From contig NZ_PQMG01000007.1 of NCBI RefSeq assembly GCF_008930665.1, positions 1 to 64,000 on the forward strand: a stretch of 64,000 nt of DNA. The letters run 5' to 3'. Positions 8,372-17,208 of this stretch are shown here, piece by piece. The DNA is from Corynebacterium sp. 74A (GTDB lineage: Bacteria > Actinomycetota > Actinomycetes > Mycobacteriales > Mycobacteriaceae). A model generated the notes under the pieces. The model was not told where the DNA came from, ran no database searches, and was given only the letters and a program-made list of their open reading frames with translations. Each line of letters begins with the position of its first letter. Within the stretch, counting starts at the first letter, position 1. A program made the translations under genes and the position numbers.

Positions 8372-8662
8372 CTAGCGGGCGAGGTGCTCCCGGTACTCGG
8401 GATTCTTGGAGATGAAGTGCTCCACCGCAGAGCAGCTCGGCACGATCTTCATGCCCTCGCGGATCGAATCATCGAGGGCGTAGCGAATCAGCGGCGAGGA
8501 TAGGCCCTGGCCGCGATAGTCGTTGAGCACCACGGTGTGGTTGAAGTCGCGCACCGTCTCATCCACCGCCTGAAACTCGGCGTAGCCGGCCATCTGGCCA
8601 TCGACCTCAATCACGTAGGTCTGCGATCCCTCGTCGAGGTGTACGTGCTGTGCAGCGCTCAT
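8372..8662 (-). CDS. small GNAT-family (Acetyltransf_CG/YjdJ-type) protein
   Basis: A 96-aa minimal GNAT fold. The acetyl-CoA pyrophosphate loop is NDYRGQGLSSPLIRYALDD, and the C-terminal CSAVEHFISKNPEYREHL is the signature of the short YjdJ-like group, whose substrate is unknown. The start is the ATG at 8662, behind GGAAGG; an in-frame extension across the tRNA terminator to 8806 is not credible. It is convergent with cysE. I recall a GNAT gene at the equivalent place in C. glutamicum. Confidence 0.85.
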   Translation of the reverse strand: MSAAQHVHLDEGSQTYVIEVDGQMAGYAEFQAVDETVRDFNHTVVLNDYRGQGLSSPLIRYALDDSIREGMKIVPSCSAVEHFISKNPEYREHLAR

Positions 8663-8726
8663 GGGCGGTGCCTTCCTTTCTCCATAGAGTATGTATCTCT
8701 GTGGAGCCGAGGATAGCGCAGATGTA

Positions 8727-8764
8727 AAAAGCAGCCCCCTCACTATTGCGAGGAGACTGCTTTT
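8727..8764 (-). terminator. terminator of the tRNA-Asp/tRNA-Phe unit
   Basis: Stem AAAAGCAG ... CTGCTTTT with an inner CCCCCTC/GAGGAG pairing, 7 nt downstream of tRNA-Phe. A T-run is present on the minus strand. Confidence 0.8.
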
Positions 8765-8771
8765 CATGTTG

Positions 8772-8844
8772 TGGCCAGAAGCAGGATCGAACTGCTGACC
8801 TTCCACTTTTCAGGCGGACGCTCTACCGACTGAGCTATCTGGCC
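8772..8844 (-). tRNA. tRNA-Phe (GAA)
   Basis: 73-nt cloverleaf: acceptor GGCCAGA/TCTGGCC, D-arm AGCTCAGTCGGTAGAGC, anticodon loop CTGAAAA (GAA), T-arm GCAGTTCGATCCTGC, discriminator A. CCA is not encoded. Confidence 0.95.
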
Positions 8845-8870
8845 ACGATCCTTGCCTAAGCAACGATCTG

Positions 8871-8944
8871 CGACCCTGACGGGACTCGAACCCGCGACCT
8901 CCGCCGTGACAGGGCGGCGCGCTAACCAACTGCGCCACAGGGCC
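8871..8944 (-). tRNA. tRNA-Asp (GTC), copy 1
   Basis: 74-nt cloverleaf with anticodon loop CTGTCAC (GTC) and stem CCGCC/GGCGG, D-arm GCGCAGTTGGTTAGCGC and T-arm CGGGTTCGAGTCCCG. Identical to the copy at 9127-9200. It is separated from tRNA-Phe by 26 nt, so the two are probably one transcript. Confidence 0.95.
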
Positions 8945-9076
8945 ATATTTTATTGTGTACCAGCTACTGGCTAAGCAGTGCGCTGTGCACGAGTGGATAC
9001 TCTACATAACACTCTTACATACCCGCAAATCCGCTGCTCATACCCTATTTTACGGGGCTGCACTGAGACACAGAAA

Positions 9077-9118
9077 AAGCGGCTACCGAGTGCTTCCTCA
9101 AAGCATCGATAGCCGCTT
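9077..9118 (-). terminator. terminator between the two tRNA-Asp genes
   Basis: 9-bp stem AAGCGGCTA / TAGCCGCTT with an inner TGCTT/AAGCA hairpin. It lies just downstream of tRNA-Asp copy 2 on the minus strand, with T residues following. It separates a Glu-Asp unit from an Asp-Phe unit; the promoter of the latter should lie in 8952-9070, where I see no clear motif. Confidence 0.75.
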
Positions 9119-9126
9119 ATCCATGG

Positions 9127-9200
9127 CGACCCTGACGGGACTCGAACCCGCGACCTCCGCCGTGACAGGGCGGCGCGCTAACCAACTGCGCCACAGGGCC
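9127..9200 (-). tRNA. tRNA-Asp (GTC), copy 2
   Basis: Identical over all 74 nt to the copy at 8871-8944, with identity extending 1 nt on one side and 7 nt on the other (82-bp direct repeat, 256 bp apart). Anticodon GTC. Confidence 0.95.
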
Positions 9201-9235
9201 ATATTTTGTTATGTCTTTCCACAATGAGTGGAAAG

Positions 9236-9308
9236 TACCCCCAACGGGATTCGAACCCGTGCCGCCGCCGTGAAAGGGCGGTGTCCTAGGCCGCTAGACG
9301 ATGGGGGC
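9236..9308 (-). tRNA. tRNA-Glu (TTC)
   Basis: 73-nt cloverleaf: acceptor GCCCCCA/TGGGGGT, anticodon loop CTTTCAC (TTC) on stem CCGCC/GGCGG, T-arm CGGGTTCGAATCCCG. It is 35 nt upstream of tRNA-Asp copy 2 and probably co-transcribed with it. Confidence 0.95.
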
Positions 9309-9415
9309 GTAGTCCGCGTGCGGACTGAGATGAATCATACATGAACCATGAGATCGCACAAAACCTCAGCTCCTACGCCCTTTCTCAGCAGGGCTTCAGA
9401 CTACACTCATGGCCT

Positions 9416-11467
9416 ATGACCACCTCTGCTCCCTCCCGTTGGTTGCGCACAGGACTGCCCTTAGTACTGGTGGCACTGTGGATCGCCATTATGGGCCTCG
9501 GCGGCCCCCAGTTTGGCGCCATCAGTGAGGTCTCCTCCACAGACCCCGCCTCCTTCCTCCCCGAAACCGCGGAGTCCACGACCGTACAGAAAGCGCTCAG
9601 CGATTTCCGCGACGGCGACTCCATCCCCGCCGTCGTGGTGATCAGCGGCGACTCTGCCACCCCAGAGGCCCTCGGCTCGCTCCCCGAGGAACTCGCGTCT
9701 GAGTTCCCCGAACTCAGCTTCAGCCCCCTCCTGCCTTCCGAAGACGGCGAGGCGGTGCAGCTGGTGGCTGCCATTCCCAGCGACGCCGCCATCACCGAGG
9801 TGGTGGCCGAGCTCGACAGCGCGATCGAGCAACGCCTCCCTGCCGCGGATGAGATGTGGATTACCGGCCCCGCCGGCTTCACTGCCGATCTCTCCGCCGC
9901 CTTCGCCGGTATCGACTCCCAGCTCCTACTCGTCACCGTCATCGCCGTGCTGCTGGTTTTGGTTGTGGTTTACCGCTCCCCCATCTTGCCGCTGCTGGTG
10001 CTGCTCTCCGCGCTCACCGCGCTGTGTCTGGCCGTGGCGATCAACGTGGCCTTGGCACGGGCCGACATCGTCACCATCAACGGCCAGGTCCAAGGCATCC
10101 TCTTCATCTTGGTGATCGGCGCCGCCACCGACTATGGGCTGCTGTATACCGCCCGCTATCGCGAGGAACTCACGAAGCACACCCGGCCCTGGACGGCCAC
10201 TCTTCGGGCGATCACGGGCACCTGGGAGCCGATTGCGGCCTCGGCCGGCACCGTCGTGGCGGGCCTGCTGTGCCTCATGCTCTCCGATCTGGCGTCGACG
10301 GCCGCGCTCGGGCCGGTGGCCTCGATCGGCATCGCCGCCGCGGTGGCTTCCTCCCTTACCTTCCTCCCCGCCCTGCTCCTGCTTCTCGGCCGCGTGGCCT
10401 TCTGGCCGCGTCGCCCCCGCCCCAGCCAGGAGAGCCAGGAATCGCCCACGTGGACGCGGGTGGCCGATGTGGCTGAGCGCCATCCTCGCGCCCTTGCCCT
10501 CGGCATGTCCGCGCTCTTGGCCTGCGGCTGGTTCGGGCTGATCGGCTTCGACGCCGATGGCGTTCCCCAATCCGATTTCGTGCTCGGCCAAAGCGATGCC
10601 CGCGATGGCCAGGAGATAGTGGATCGTCACTTCCCTGGCGGCTCCGGCTCTCCGGTGTACGTGCTCGCCGATGAGTCCGCTGCGGAGACCACCATCGCCA
10701 CCATCGCCGCGACTGCTGGGGTGGAGCAGCCCGCCGCGCTATCGCTCGAGTCCCCGATTCCTGGGCGCGGCACTGCCACCGTGGTGGATGGGCACGTGAT
10801 GATCCAGGCCACCCTCGACGCCCCCGCCGATTCCGCCGCGGCGAAAGACACCGTGCGCCAGCTGCGCGCCGCGCTTCCCGATGCGGCCGTGGGCGGAACC
10901 ACGGCCGTGGACATCGACACCAACGACACCTCCATCCGCGATCGCCAGGTGATCATCCCCGTGGTGCTGCTGGTGATCACCGTGATGCTGGCGGTATTGC
11001 TGCGCTCCCTGCTGGCGCCCGTGATGCTCCTGGCCACCACGATTCTCTCCTTCGGCACCGCCCTCGGCGTCGCCGCGCTCATCTTCCACCTCTTGGGCTT
11101 CAGCGGCGCTGATCCCACCGTGCCGCTCTATGGCTTCGTTTTCCTCGTGGCCCTCGGTATCGACTACAACATCTTCCTCATGACGCGTGTCCGCGAGGAA
11201 GCACTCGAGCACGGCACCCACCACGGCGTACGCCGCGGCTTGATCACCACCGGCGGGGTGATTACGAGCGCCGGCGTCGTGCTGGCCGCCACCTTCTCCG
11301 CCCTGGCCGTGATCCCCATCCAGTTCCTCGTACAGCTGGCGGTGATTGTGGCCCTCGGAGTGCTTATCGACGCCCTCCTCATCCGCGCCTTCCTCGTCCC
11401 CGCCTTCACCCTGTGGGCGGGCAACCGGATCTGGTGGCCGGCACAGCAGCGCTACCCCCAAGAATAA
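9416..11467 (+). CDS. MMPL/RND-family membrane transporter
   Basis: A 683-aa protein with the two-repeat RND layout: helix 1 near 14-34, a large extracytoplasmic domain (about 40-175), a six-helix bundle to about 340, then the second helix, loop and bundle. Conserved transmembrane IGAATDYGLLYTARYREEL (first half) and VALGIDYNIFLMTRVREEAL (second half) carry the Asp-Tyr pairs of the proton relay in MmpL proteins. The substrate is unknown; family members export lipids or drugs. The start is the ATG at 9416: TACACT at 9402-9407 suggests a leaderless mRNA, and an extension to 9341 lacks support. It is paralogous to the transporter at 31046-33097, which has the same length. Confidence 0.9.
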   Translation: MTTSAPSRWLRTGLPLVLVALWIAIMGLGGPQFGAISEVSSTDPASFLPETAESTTVQKALSDFRDGDSIPAVVVISGDSATPEALGSLPEELASEFPELSFSPLLPSEDGEAVQLVAAIPSDAAITEVVAELDSAIEQRLPAADEMWITGPAGFTADLSAAFAGIDSQLLLVTVIAVLLVLVVVYRSPILPLLVLLSALTALCLAVAINVALARADIVTINGQVQGILFILVIGAATDYGLLYTARYREELTKHTRPWTATLRAITGTWEPIAASAGTVVAGLLCLMLSDLASTAALGPVASIGIAAAVASSLTFLPALLLLLGRVAFWPRRPRPSQESQESPTWTRVADVAERHPRALALGMSALLACGWFGLIGFDADGVPQSDFVLGQSDARDGQEIVDRHFPGGSGSPVYVLADESAAETTIATIAATAGVEQPAALSLESPIPGRGTATVVDGHVMIQATLDAPADSAAAKDTVRQLRAALPDAAVGGTTAVDIDTNDTSIRDRQVIIPVVLLVITVMLAVLLRSLLAPVMLLATTILSFGTALGVAALIFHLLGFSGADPTVPLYGFVFLVALGIDYNIFLMTRVREEALEHGTHHGVRRGLITTGGVITSAGVVLAATFSALAVIPIQFLVQLAVIVALGVLIDALLIRAFLVPAFTLWAGNRIWWPAQQRYPQE

Positions 11468-11470
11468 AAA

Positions 11471-11504
11471 CAGCACTCCCCAGCCATCTGGCTGGGGAGT
11501 GCTG
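11471..11504 (-). terminator. strong bidirectional terminator between MMPL gene and tRNA-Lys
   Basis: Perfect 15-bp stem (11471-11485 / 11490-11504) with a 4-nt ATCT loop. On the minus strand it is followed by TTTTTATT, so it chiefly serves tRNA-Lys. Confidence 0.92.
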
Positions 11505-11510
11505 CTGTAG

Positions 11511-11583
11511 TGGGCCCTGTGGGGCTCGAACCCACGACCTGCGGATTAAAAGTCCGTAGCTCTACCAACTGAGCTAAAGGCCC
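11511..11583 (-). tRNA. tRNA-Lys (TTT)
   Basis: 73-nt cloverleaf: acceptor GGGCCTT/AGGGCCC, D-arm AGCTCAGTTGGTAGAGC, anticodon loop CTTTTAA (TTT), T-arm GTGGGTTCGAGCCCCAC, discriminator A. Confidence 0.95.
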
Positions 11584-11621
11584 GTACGAGAAATGTAGTT
11601 TATCAATGCGGTGCGGTGTTT

Positions 11622-11661
11622 GGAAAAAAGACCACCCCACCCGCGTGTGCGGGCGAGGTGG
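11622..11661 (-). terminator. rho-independent terminator of cat
   Basis: GC-rich stem 11632-11644 / 11649-11661 (two mismatches, GTGT loop) followed on the minus strand by TCTTTTTTCC, 20 nt past the cat stop. Confidence 0.9.
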
Positions 11662-11681
11662 CAGCGAGACTCAGTGAGCTC

Positions 11682-13202
11682 TTAGCTCTGCGGCTTCATG
11701 GAGCCGTGAGTGAGGAAGCGCTGGTGGAAGGACAGTGCGGTCTCCAGATCGTGCGGGGTCTGGAGGGTCTTGTTCTTCTTGGCGGCCTCGAGTGCGCGGG
11801 AGTAGTACTCCTCCAGCACCGGACGGTAATCCGGGTGCGCGATGGCGATGATCTTCTCCACACGCTGGCGCGGTGCAAGGCCACGGAGATCGGCGTAGCC
11901 GTACTCGGTGATGAGCACCTTGACGTCCTGCTCGGTGTGGTCCACGTGAGAGACGAAGGGCACGATGGCGGAGATATCGCCGTTCTTCGCCTCGGAGGGG
12001 GTGATGAAGGAGCTGATGAAGCCGTTACGGGTGAAGTCCGCGGAGCCACCCACACCGTTCATCATCCGAGAACCGGTGACGTTGGTGGAGTTGACGTTGC
12101 CGTAGATGTCGGCCTCGATCAGACCATTGGTGGCGATCAGGCCGAGGCGGCGCACGACCTCGGGGTGGTTGGAGATCTGCTGCGGGCGCAGCACGATGGA
12201 CTTGGCGTAGCGGTCGGCCTCGGCGTTCATCTTCTCGGCGTACTCGGGGGAGAGCGAGAAGGAGGTGGCGGATGCCATGGTCATCTTGCCGGCATCGATG
12301 AGGTCCACCATGCCGTCCTGGATGACCTCGGTGTAAGCCTTGATGTTCTCGAACTTGGAGTCCAGCAGGCCGGACATCACGGCGTTCGGCACGTTACCCA
12401 CACCGGACTGCATGATGTAGCCGTCATAGGTCAGGCGACCAGCGGCCACCTCGCCCTCGAGGAAGTCGAGGAAGTTACCGGCGATCTGCTTGGAGGTCTC
12501 GTCCAGCGGCTTGAAGGGAGCGTTGCGGTCCTCGTTGTTGGTCTCGACCACAGCCACCACCTTGTCCACATCGATGTCGATGTAGGTGGTACCGATACGA
12601 TCGCCGGGCTTGGTGATCGGGATGGGCTGACGGTTCGGCAGCGGCTCGATGCGGTAAATATCGGCCATGCCCTCGAGGTTCAGGGACTGCCACTCGTTGA
12701 CCTCGATGATGATCTTGTCGGCGGCGTCCAGGTACTCCACGTTGTTACCCACGGAGGAGGAGGGCACGAGGTGGCCTTCCTCGGTAATGCGGGTGACCTC
12801 GACGATGGCAACGTTCATCTTGCCGAAGAAGCCCTGGGAGACGTACATGCCCGACTCAGAAAGGTGGTAGTCGGCGTAGTAGGTGGTGCCGTCGTTGATC
12901 TTGCCACGCAGGATCGGGTCCGACTGGTACGGGGTACGGAAGCGGAGGGCATCCGCCTCGGCGAGAACACCATCGCACTCGGGGGCGGTGGAGGCGCCGG
13001 TGAAGAGATCAATCATGTACTCCTCACCCTTGGCATGAGCCTCCTTGGCGCGCTCCGCGATAGCGGTGGGAAGCACCTTCGGGTAACCGGCGCCGGTGAA
13101 GCCCGATACACCTACCTTGTCACCGTGGTTAACAAACTGGGCAGCTTCCTCCGCAGACATAACTTTTCCGCGAAGCTTGGCGTTGGCAATACGATCCGAC
13201 AT
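11682..13202 (-). CDS. cat: acetyl-CoA hydrolase/transferase (succinyl-CoA:acetate CoA-transferase)
   Basis: A 506-aa cytoplasmic enzyme that moves CoA between succinate/propionate and acetate. It has two homologous CoA-transferase halves. The catalytic Glu is most likely Glu292 in KAYTEVIQDG, equivalent to Glu294 of AarC. The glycine-rich MNGVGGSADF at 381-390 closes the active site. The start is ATG at 13202. It is called actA/cat in C. glutamicum. No sucCD pair lies beside it here, so it may carry the succinyl-CoA to succinate step of the TCA cycle as well as acetate handling. The upstream region has a GlxR-like site; RamA control is plausible but unproven. Confidence 0.94.
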   Translation of the reverse strand: MSDRIANAKLRGKVMSAEEAAQFVNHGDKVGVSGFTGAGYPKVLPTAIAERAKEAHAKGEEYMIDLFTGASTAPECDGVLAEADALRFRTPYQSDPILRGKINDGTTYYADYHLSESGMYVSQGFFGKMNVAIVEVTRITEEGHLVPSSSVGNNVEYLDAADKIIIEVNEWQSLNLEGMADIYRIEPLPNRQPIPITKPGDRIGTTYIDIDVDKVVAVVETNNEDRNAPFKPLDETSKQIAGNFLDFLEGEVAAGRLTYDGYIMQSGVGNVPNAVMSGLLDSKFENIKAYTEVIQDGMVDLIDAGKMTMASATSFSLSPEYAEKMNAEADRYAKSIVLRPQQISNHPEVVRRLGLIATNGLIEADIYGNVNSTNVTGSRMMNGVGGSADFTRNGFISSFITPSEAKNGDISAIVPFVSHVDHTEQDVKVLITEYGYADLRGLAPRQRVEKIIAIAHPDYRPVLEEYYSRALEAAKKNKTLQTPHDLETALSFHQRFLTHGSMKPQS

Positions 13203-13530
13203 GAACTCTTAGTTCTCCTTATTTCTGTGTGCATTCCGGTGCGGGGCGGACTCCTATTCGGGTCACCACCGCAGGCCGTGAGTGCGGTACTTGTCCTAGC
13301 CCCGCGGTTGAATGTGCCGGCTGATAACACCGTGCGATCTTGCACGCGTCAGCGCACCCGCTGTGAACTAGGTTACGAACCCCACAATAGACGAACTTTT
13401 GGTTCGTGTCTCAGGTTCTTTTCCACTACCCCCGAGCTCGCTGAGGATCGACTACTGGCCCTCGCCGCGAAGAGCTGGGAACGACGCCGTGAAATTGCGG
13501 TGAACGCTGCGGATAGGCGACACTAGGCGG
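13203..13530. promoter_or_regulatory. divergent cat/dus intergenic region with a GlxR-like site
   Basis: 328 bp without a confident gene. TGTGAACTAGGTTACG at 13362-13377 matches the GlxR consensus TGTGA-NN-TA-NN-TCACA except at two positions. G-rich runs near 13240 (GGGGCGG) could be RamA-type half sites. No classical -35/-10 pair stands out. A forward reading frame ending at 13526 was not supported as a gene. Confidence 0.35.
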
Positions 13531-14706
13531 GTGACTACATTGCGCAATCATCGGCCGCTGCAGATCGGTTCACTCACCCTCGAATCACCCGTCGTACTCG
13601 CCCCTATGGCGGGGGTAACCAATGTCGCGTTTCGCACACTATGCCGCGAACAAGAGTTGGAGAAGATGGGGAGCGTCTCGGGGCTCTATGTGTGTGAGAT
13701 GATCACCGCCCGCGCTCTCGTGGAACGCAATGAGAAGACGATGCACATGATCGCCTTCGATGAAGCAGAGAATCCGCGGAGCATGCAGCTCTACACGGTG
13801 GATCCGCACTATACCTATGAGGCGGCGCGGATGATCGTGGATAACGACCTCGCCGATCATATTGATATGAACTTCGGCTGCCCAGTACCGAAGGTCACCC
13901 GGCGCGGCGGCGGCTCGGCACTGCCCTATAAGCGCCGGCTCTTTGGCAATATCGTGGACGCCGCGGTGCGTGCGACTGAGGGCACCGATATTCCGGTGAC
14001 AGTGAAATTCCGCGTCGGGATTGATGATGAGCATCACACCCACCTCGATGCAGGCCGGATCGCGGCGGAAAATGGGGCGGCCGCGGTGGCCTGCCACGCT
14101 CGCACCGCCGCCCAGCGCTATTCCGGCACGGCCAGGCTGGAGGAGATCGCGGCATTAAAGCAGCACATGGTGGCCTCCGGGTTCGCTGATATTCCTGTCC
14201 TGGGCAATGGCGATATCTTTGCCGCCCAGGATGCGGTGACCATGATGCAGCGCACCGGCTGCGATGGCGTGGTGATTGGCCGCGGCTGTCTCGGCCGGCC
14301 GTGGCTCTTCGCGGAGCTGGCGGCGGTGCTGCGGGGCCAGCCGCTACCGCCGCAGCCGACTCTGGGCGAGGTCACCCAGATCATCCGGCGCCACGCCGAG
14401 TTGATGGTGCGCCACGAAGGCGAAGAGAAGGGCTGCCGCGACCTGCGTAAACACATGGGCTGGTATCTGCGTGGTTTTCCCGTGGGCGGCGAGGCTCGGA
14501 GCCAGCTTTCGCGGGTGACATCCCTAGCGCATCTGAATGAACTGCTCGCCCCCTATGCTGAGAGCAGCGAGCTAGCCGCCGATGCCGAGGGGCCGCGCGG
14601 CCGCCAGGGCTCGCCGGCGAAGGTGCTGCTGCCGGAGGGCTGGCTAGATGACCCTGAGGACGCCAGCGTTCCCGAGGGAGCCGAAATCATGCATTCCGGC
14701 GGCTAG
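13531..14706 (+). CDS. dus: tRNA-dihydrouridine synthase (DusB-like)
   Basis: A 391-aa FMN enzyme that reduces uridine to dihydrouridine in tRNA D-loops using NADPH. The N-terminal FMN-binding APMAGVTNVAFR is at 24-35. The catalytic Cys is Cys117 in NFGCPVPKV, followed by the RRGGGSAL loop. The phosphate-binding IGRGCLGRPWLF is near 250, and a C-terminal helical tRNA-binding domain follows. The last 40 residues are a less conserved tail. The start is GTG at 13531. It is divergent from cat. Confidence 0.95.
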   Translation: MTTLRNHRPLQIGSLTLESPVVLAPMAGVTNVAFRTLCREQELEKMGSVSGLYVCEMITARALVERNEKTMHMIAFDEAENPRSMQLYTVDPHYTYEAARMIVDNDLADHIDMNFGCPVPKVTRRGGGSALPYKRRLFGNIVDAAVRATEGTDIPVTVKFRVGIDDEHHTHLDAGRIAAENGAAAVACHARTAAQRYSGTARLEEIAALKQHMVASGFADIPVLGNGDIFAAQDAVTMMQRTGCDGVVIGRGCLGRPWLFAELAAVLRGQPLPPQPTLGEVTQIIRRHAELMVRHEGEEKGCRDLRKHMGWYLRGFPVGGEARSQLSRVTSLAHLNELLAPYAESSELAADAEGPRGRQGSPAKVLLPEGWLDDPEDASVPEGAEIMHSGG

Positions 14707-14756
14707 CCGCCCTTCGCACTCAGCAGAGCTGCATAGAAGCAGCTATAGTGCAGCGT

Positions 14757-15488
14757 ATGCGCACTGCCTTTCGCGAGCACCTAGACGGCTTTTCCTACGA
14801 TCTTCTGGTCTTAAGTGATCACGTCCGCGAGACGATGAGATTAGCCAGCAAGGCGCTGATTAATAATGAGCTCACTCCTGCCGAGGAGGCGCTCTCAGCT
14901 GCCACCACCATGGAGGAGACGCGACAGCGCTGCGAGGAACGTGCCGTTGCCCTGCTGCTCTTGGAAGGACCCATGGCGCGGGATCTGCGCCAGATCATTT
15001 CTTCCATCTATATTGTGGAGCATTTTGATCGCATGGGCGCGCTGGGCATGCATATCGCCCGGGTCGCGCGTCGCCGCCATCCGAATAATGCCGTGCCAGC
15101 GATTTTAGTGGGCTACTTCGAGGAAATGTCGCGCATCGCTTTGCAGATGTCGGACAAGATTCACGAGCTTCTTCTCAATCCGGATGCGGATGTGGCGCTG
15201 GTGCTCAGTGATGATGATGACGCTATGGATGATCTGCACGCCCATATCATGCACGTGCTCACCCAGCGTGAATGGAAATATTCCACCTTGGAGGCCGTGG
15301 ACGTCACTTTGCTGTCCCGCTACTATGAGCGCTTCGCCGACCATACGGTGGATGTCGCTGCGCGCATCGTGTACCTCACCTCCGGTATGCAACCGGAGGA
15401 GTACCGCCTGAAGCTGGAAGATGAGCGCAGCGAAGAAGATTTTGCGCGCCGCATCGCAGATCTGGAGCGGCGCTTTTCCCGCGACTAG
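14757..15488 (+). CDS. phoU: phosphate-signalling regulator PhoU
   Basis: A 243-aa all-helical protein of two three-helix bundles that connects the Pst transporter to phosphate two-component signalling. The metal-binding E/DxxxD signature occurs in EHFDRMGALG and YERFADHTVDVA. The start is the ATG at 14757: TATAGT at 14744-14749 ends 7 nt before it, indicating a leaderless transcript, and the in-frame GTG at 14748 lies inside that -10. It is convergent with pstB (21-bp gap), so it is not in the pst operon itself. Confidence 0.94.
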   Translation: MRTAFREHLDGFSYDLLVLSDHVRETMRLASKALINNELTPAEEALSAATTMEETRQRCEERAVALLLLEGPMARDLRQIISSIYIVEHFDRMGALGMHIARVARRRHPNNAVPAILVGYFEEMSRIALQMSDKIHELLLNPDADVALVLSDDDDAMDDLHAHIMHVLTQREWKYSTLEAVDVTLLSRYYERFADHTVDVAARIVYLTSGMQPEEYRLKLEDERSEEDFARRIADLERRFSRD

Positions 15489-15509
15489 GCGGGACGGGGC
15501 GCGGGCTGT

Positions 15510-16286
15510 TTAGCCGAAGCGACCCGAGATATAGTCTTCGGTTTCCTTCTCGTCGGGGTTTTCGAAGATCTTCTTGGTGGGCCCCACCTCAACCAGCCGC
15601 CCGGGCTTGCCGGTGGCTTCGAGGGAGAAGAATGCCGTCTGGTCCGAGACACGGGCGGCCTGCTGCATGTTGTGGGTGACGATCACGATGGTGAAGTCCT
15701 TCTTCAGCTCGTGAATCAGATCCTCCACAGCGAGGGTGGAGATCGGGTCGAGCGCGGAGCAGGGCTCATCCATGAGCAGCACGCCGGGCTCCACCGCAAT
15801 TGCGCGGGCGATACACAGACGCTGCTGCTGGCCACCGGAGAGTCCACCACCCGGCTTATCCAGGCGGTCCTTGACTTCCTCCCACAGGTTGGCGCTGCGC
15901 AGTGACTTCTCGCAGACCTCTGCGAGCTTCTTCTTGTCCTTCATACCGGACAGCCGCAGCCCCGCCGTCACATTGTCGGCGATGGACATCGTGGGGAAAG
16001 GATTAGCTTTTTGGAACACCATGCCGATGGTGTTGCGGACGGATACGGGGTCCACCTTGGGGCCGTAGATGTCCTCACCATCGAGTGTGATGCTGCCTTC
16101 TACGCGCGCCCCCGGAATCACTTCGTGCATTCGGTTGAGGGTGCGCAGCACGGTGGACTTGCCGCAGCCAGAGGGGCCGATGAAGGCGGTGACGGACTCC
16201 GGCGGCACGTGCAGGTTCACATTCTGCACGGCGTGGAAATCGCCATAGTAAATATTGACGTCGTTAAGGTCGAGACGCTTGGCCAT
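15510..16286 (-). CDS. pstB: phosphate ABC transporter ATP-binding protein PstB
   Basis: A 258-aa ATPase of the high-affinity phosphate importer. Walker A is GPSGCGKST at 37-45. The signature [14 protein letters not shown] is near 150, Walker [13 protein letters not shown] follows, and the H-loop lies in [26 protein letters not shown] is the typical PstB Q-loop. It is last in the leftward pstSCAB operon, 27 nt after pstA. Confidence 0.97.
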   Translation of the reverse strand: MAKRLDLNDVNIYYGDFHAVQNVNLHVPPESVTAFIGPSGCGKSTVLRTLNRMHEVIPGARVEGSITLDGEDIYGPKVDPVSVRNTIGMVFQKANPFPTMSIADNVTAGLRLSGMKDKKKLAEVCEKSLRSANLWEEVKDRLDKPGGGLSGGQQQRLCIARAIAVEPGVLLMDEPCSALDPISTLAVEDLIHELKKDFTIVIVTHNMQQAARVSDQTAFFSLEATGKPGRLVEVGPTKKIFENPDEKETEDYISGRFG

Positions 16287-16313
16287 GTGAGTGAGTTCTC
16301 CTGAGCGGTGGGG

Positions 16314-17207
16314 CTAGTTTTTCACAGAGAATTTCGCGGAAACGATCCGTGCCGCGATATTGAGCAGGGCGATGAGGAGCACGAGGGTCAGGGCCGCACC
16401 CCACATCTTGGCCAGCACCGCATCGGAGGAGCCGGCCTTGTACATGTCGAGCATCATCAGCGGCAGCGAGGACTGTGGGCCGCTCGCGGGGTCCCAGTTG
16501 ATGCCTTGGAAGGAGCCCACCAAGATGAGCACGGGGGCGGACTCGCCCATCACGCGCGCAATGGCCAGCATGATGCCAGTGACGATGCCCGACAGCGCGG
16601 TGGGCAACACGATCCTGGCGATGGTCTTCCACTTGGGCACGCCGAGTGCATAGGAGGCCTCACGCAGATCGTGCGGCACTACTCGGAGCATTTCCTCGGT
16701 ATTGCGCACCACCACTGGGATCATGAGCAGCACCAGCGATAGCGCCACCGCCATACCGGAGCGCTCGAAGCCGAAGAGCACCACCCACACCGAGTAGATA
16801 AACAGTGCCGCCACGATCGAGGGCACACCGGTGAGGATATCCACCATGAAGGTGGTGACCTTCGCGAGCCGCCCGCCGTTGTTGTACTCCACCAGGTAGA
16901 TGGCGGTGAAGATGCCGATAGGGATGGACAGGATAGAGGCGATGCCCACCTGTACCAGGGTGCCGACGATGGCGTGCAGTGCACCACCACCCTCGACGTT
17001 GTAGAGGATGCCCATTTGCGAGGCGGTCCACCACTCCGGCTGCAGCACCGCACCGATACCGCGGGACACAACCTCCCACAGCACCCACACCAGCGGCACC
17101 ATTGCCAGCACCATGGCGCTATAGATCACCACCGTGGCGATGCTATTTTTCGTGCGGCGGGAGGAGGAGATGTGCTGGAAAGAACTGGATGTCTGAATCT
17201 GTGTCAT
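16314..17207 (-). CDS. pstA: phosphate ABC transporter permease PstA
   Basis: A 297-aa inner-membrane permease with six helices. The cytoplasmic EAA loop is near 180-200 (EASYALGVPKWKTIARIVLPTALSG), and the family motif GESAPVLILVG is present. It pairs with PstC to form the phosphate channel. The start ATG at 17207 comes one nucleotide after the pstC stop. Confidence 0.96.
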   Translation of the reverse strand: MTQIQTSSSFQHISSSRRTKNSIATVVIYSAMVLAMVPLVWVLWEVVSRGIGAVLQPEWWTASQMGILYNVEGGGALHAIVGTLVQVGIASILSIPIGIFTAIYLVEYNNGGRLAKVTTFMVDILTGVPSIVAALFIYSVWVVLFGFERSGMAVALSLVLLMIPVVVRNTEEMLRVVPHDLREASYALGVPKWKTIARIVLPTALSGIVTGIMLAIARVMGESAPVLILVGSFQGINWDPASGPQSSLPLMMLDMYKAGSSDAVLAKMWGAALTLVLLIALLNIAARIVSAKFSVKN

Positions 17208-17208
17208 G

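Noticed and set aside
8727..11583. tRNA cluster as prophage attachment site
   Set aside because: No integrase, phage gene or partial tRNA repeat; the second tRNA-Asp is complete.
11616..13526. 636-codon forward reading frame
   Set aside because: Antisense shadow of cat, with Gly/Val/His-rich shadow composition; the C-terminal fragment (ELAEDRLLALAAKSWERRR) near 13440-13523 looked coding-like but has no start or family.
15489..15509. phoU as part of the pst operon
   Set aside because: phoU is on the opposite strand, convergent with pstB.
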